Source of the DNA: Sphingomonas sp. SUN039
Lineage (GTDB): Bacteria > Pseudomonadota > Alphaproteobacteria > Sphingomonadales > Sphingomonadaceae
Direction of reading: 5' to 3'
Length of the DNA stretch: 64,000 bases
Assembly: GCF_024758725.1 (NCBI RefSeq)
Contig: NZ_CP096972.1
Coordinates: 416,001 to 480,000, forward strand
Shown here: positions 63,419 through 64,000 of the stretch, one piece after another
How positions within the stretch are numbered: position 1 is the stretch's first letter
Layout: every line of letters begins with the position of its first letter
The notes under the pieces: generated by a model
Database searches by the model: none
The model's input: only the letters and a program-made list of their open reading frames with translations
Told to the model about the DNA's origin: nothing
Made by a program: the position numbers and the translations under genes

Positions 63419-64000
63419 TCAGGCTTTCCGTGTGAACTGGCGGCGAAGTTCGCCGAGACTGGCCCCGCCGAGCAGCAGGACGGCGACGCCATAGACCGCG
63501 CCGCCGATGCCGCAAAGCGCGACGAGTGCGGTGACCCGCTCCTGCCAGCCGCCCGCCATAAAGGGATCGAGCCACGGGTTGAGCGCGAACAGCGCTGCAC
63601 CCATTGCGGTGCTGGCGGCGATGATGCGGAGCGCCTTTGCCTTGAACCGTGCGTCGAGCTGCAAATGGTTGCGGCGGTGCAGCCAGGCATAGAGCAGCGC
63701 GAAATTGACCCAGGCGGCGAGGGCGGTCGACAGGGCGATTCCGGTAAAGCCCGCGTCGAGGACCAGCACCGACAACAGATTGCCCGCCAAATTGACCAGC
63801 ATCGAGACGACCGCGAGCCGCACCGGCGTTTTGGTGTCCTGCCGCGCGTAAAAGCCCGGGGTCAGCACCTTGATCAGCACATAGGCGGGCACGCCGAGCG
63901 AGAAGGCGGCGAGTGCGCCCGATGCACCCAGCGTATCGGCGGCGGTGAACGCGCCATGCTGGAACACGCCGCGCACCAAGGGGGTCGCGGAGACGACCAG
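63419..64000 (-). CDS. murJ: Lipid II flippase MurJ (N-terminal part outside window)
   Basis: Frame runs off the right edge; about 193 C-terminal residues are visible. [23 protein letters not shown]-like [26 protein letters not shown] (read in parts) and several membrane helices match MviN/MurJ. Flips lipid II for peptidoglycan. Operon with trpS is typical. Confidence 0.93.
   Translation of the reverse strand: MVVSATPLVRGVFQHGAFTAADTLGASGALAAFSLGVPAYVLIKVLTPGFYARQDTKTPVRLAVVSMLVNLAGNLLSVLVLDAGFTGIALSTALAAWVNFALLYAWLHRRNHLQLDARFKAKALRIIAASTAMGAALFALNPWLDPFMAGGWQERVTALVALCGIGGAVYGVAVLLLGGASLGELRRQFTRKA

Noticed and set aside
1-64000. Transposases, integrases, insertion sequences or rRNA
   Set aside because: None found; only palindromic repeats and one tRNA were seen.

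Overview
The window is a high-GC, gene-dense chromosomal segment from an alphaproteobacterium, most likely a sphingomonad (Sphingomonadaceae). The reasons are a gene-transfer-agent (GTA) structural cluster with alphaproteobacterial gene order, 5-aminolevulinate synthase (Shemin pathway), the ubiE/ubiB/coaC/coaB/dut and rpiB/glyA/nrdR/trmJ neighbourhoods, frequent GTG/TTG starts, and palindromic intergenic repeats of types often met in sphingomonad genomes. No database search was possible; family assignments rest on motifs, length, order and remembered family patterns.

Layout. 1-9197: 3' part of a GTA-like head-tail cluster (adaptor g6, terminator g8, tube g9, chaperones g10/g10.1, tape measure g11, distal tail g12 with a large N-terminal fusion, hub g13, peptidase g14, megatron g15, head spike), interrupted between g12 and g13 by a reverse-strand nuclease-like gene and a candidate small RNA. 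9387-16412: OmpA porin, hisC, a P450-reductase fusion, an amino-acid permease. 16521-21371: storage-lipid region (WS/DGAT acyltransferase, phasin, alpha/beta hydrolase, GNAT, PhaC and a short PhaE). 21426-24400: B12 uptake (membrane protein, BtuB, cobalamin riboswitch). 24623-32732: tRNA-Lys, folK, family-5 UDG, an ExbD-like lipoprotein, agmatine-to-putrescine genes aguB/aguA, M28 and S9 peptidases, rpsD. 32884-36618: GIY-YIG/TrmJ fusion, nrdR, small membrane protein, glyA, rpiB. 36710-39351: lipoprotein, then btaA/btaB (betaine lipid) behind a candidate PHO box, DUF3429. 39514-48054: EEP hydrolase, hemA, murI, plsY, dprA, two small envelope genes, topA. 48147-54196: SeqA-like protein, moeB-like, dut, coaB, coaC (split), nucleotidyltransferase, ubiB, ubiE. 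54254-55106: an AT-richer Fic module between ubiE and mutM. 55330-64000: mutM, rpsT, dnaA, DUF4136 lipoprotein, a sensor/regulator divergent from kup, trpS, murJ (partial).

Most notable observations: (1) a single-protein regulator that joins a KdpD-like membrane sensor (DUF4118, GAF-like region, DHp-like helices without the phospho-accepting His) directly to a KdpE-type winged helix, lacking receiver and ATPase domains, divergent from kup, with an inverted repeat inside the predicted kup promoter spacer; (2) palindromic repeats located in frame inside proteins, one in folK and one forming the linker of a GIY-YIG/TrmJ fusion, reminiscent of Rickettsia palindromic elements; (3) a reverse-strand BECR-nuclease-like gene convergent with a promoter- and terminator-bearing candidate sRNA inside the GTA cluster; (4) coaBC split by one in-frame TGA; (5) a low-GC Fic toxin/antitoxin-like insertion; (6) a SeqA-like protein outside its usual gammaproteobacterial range.
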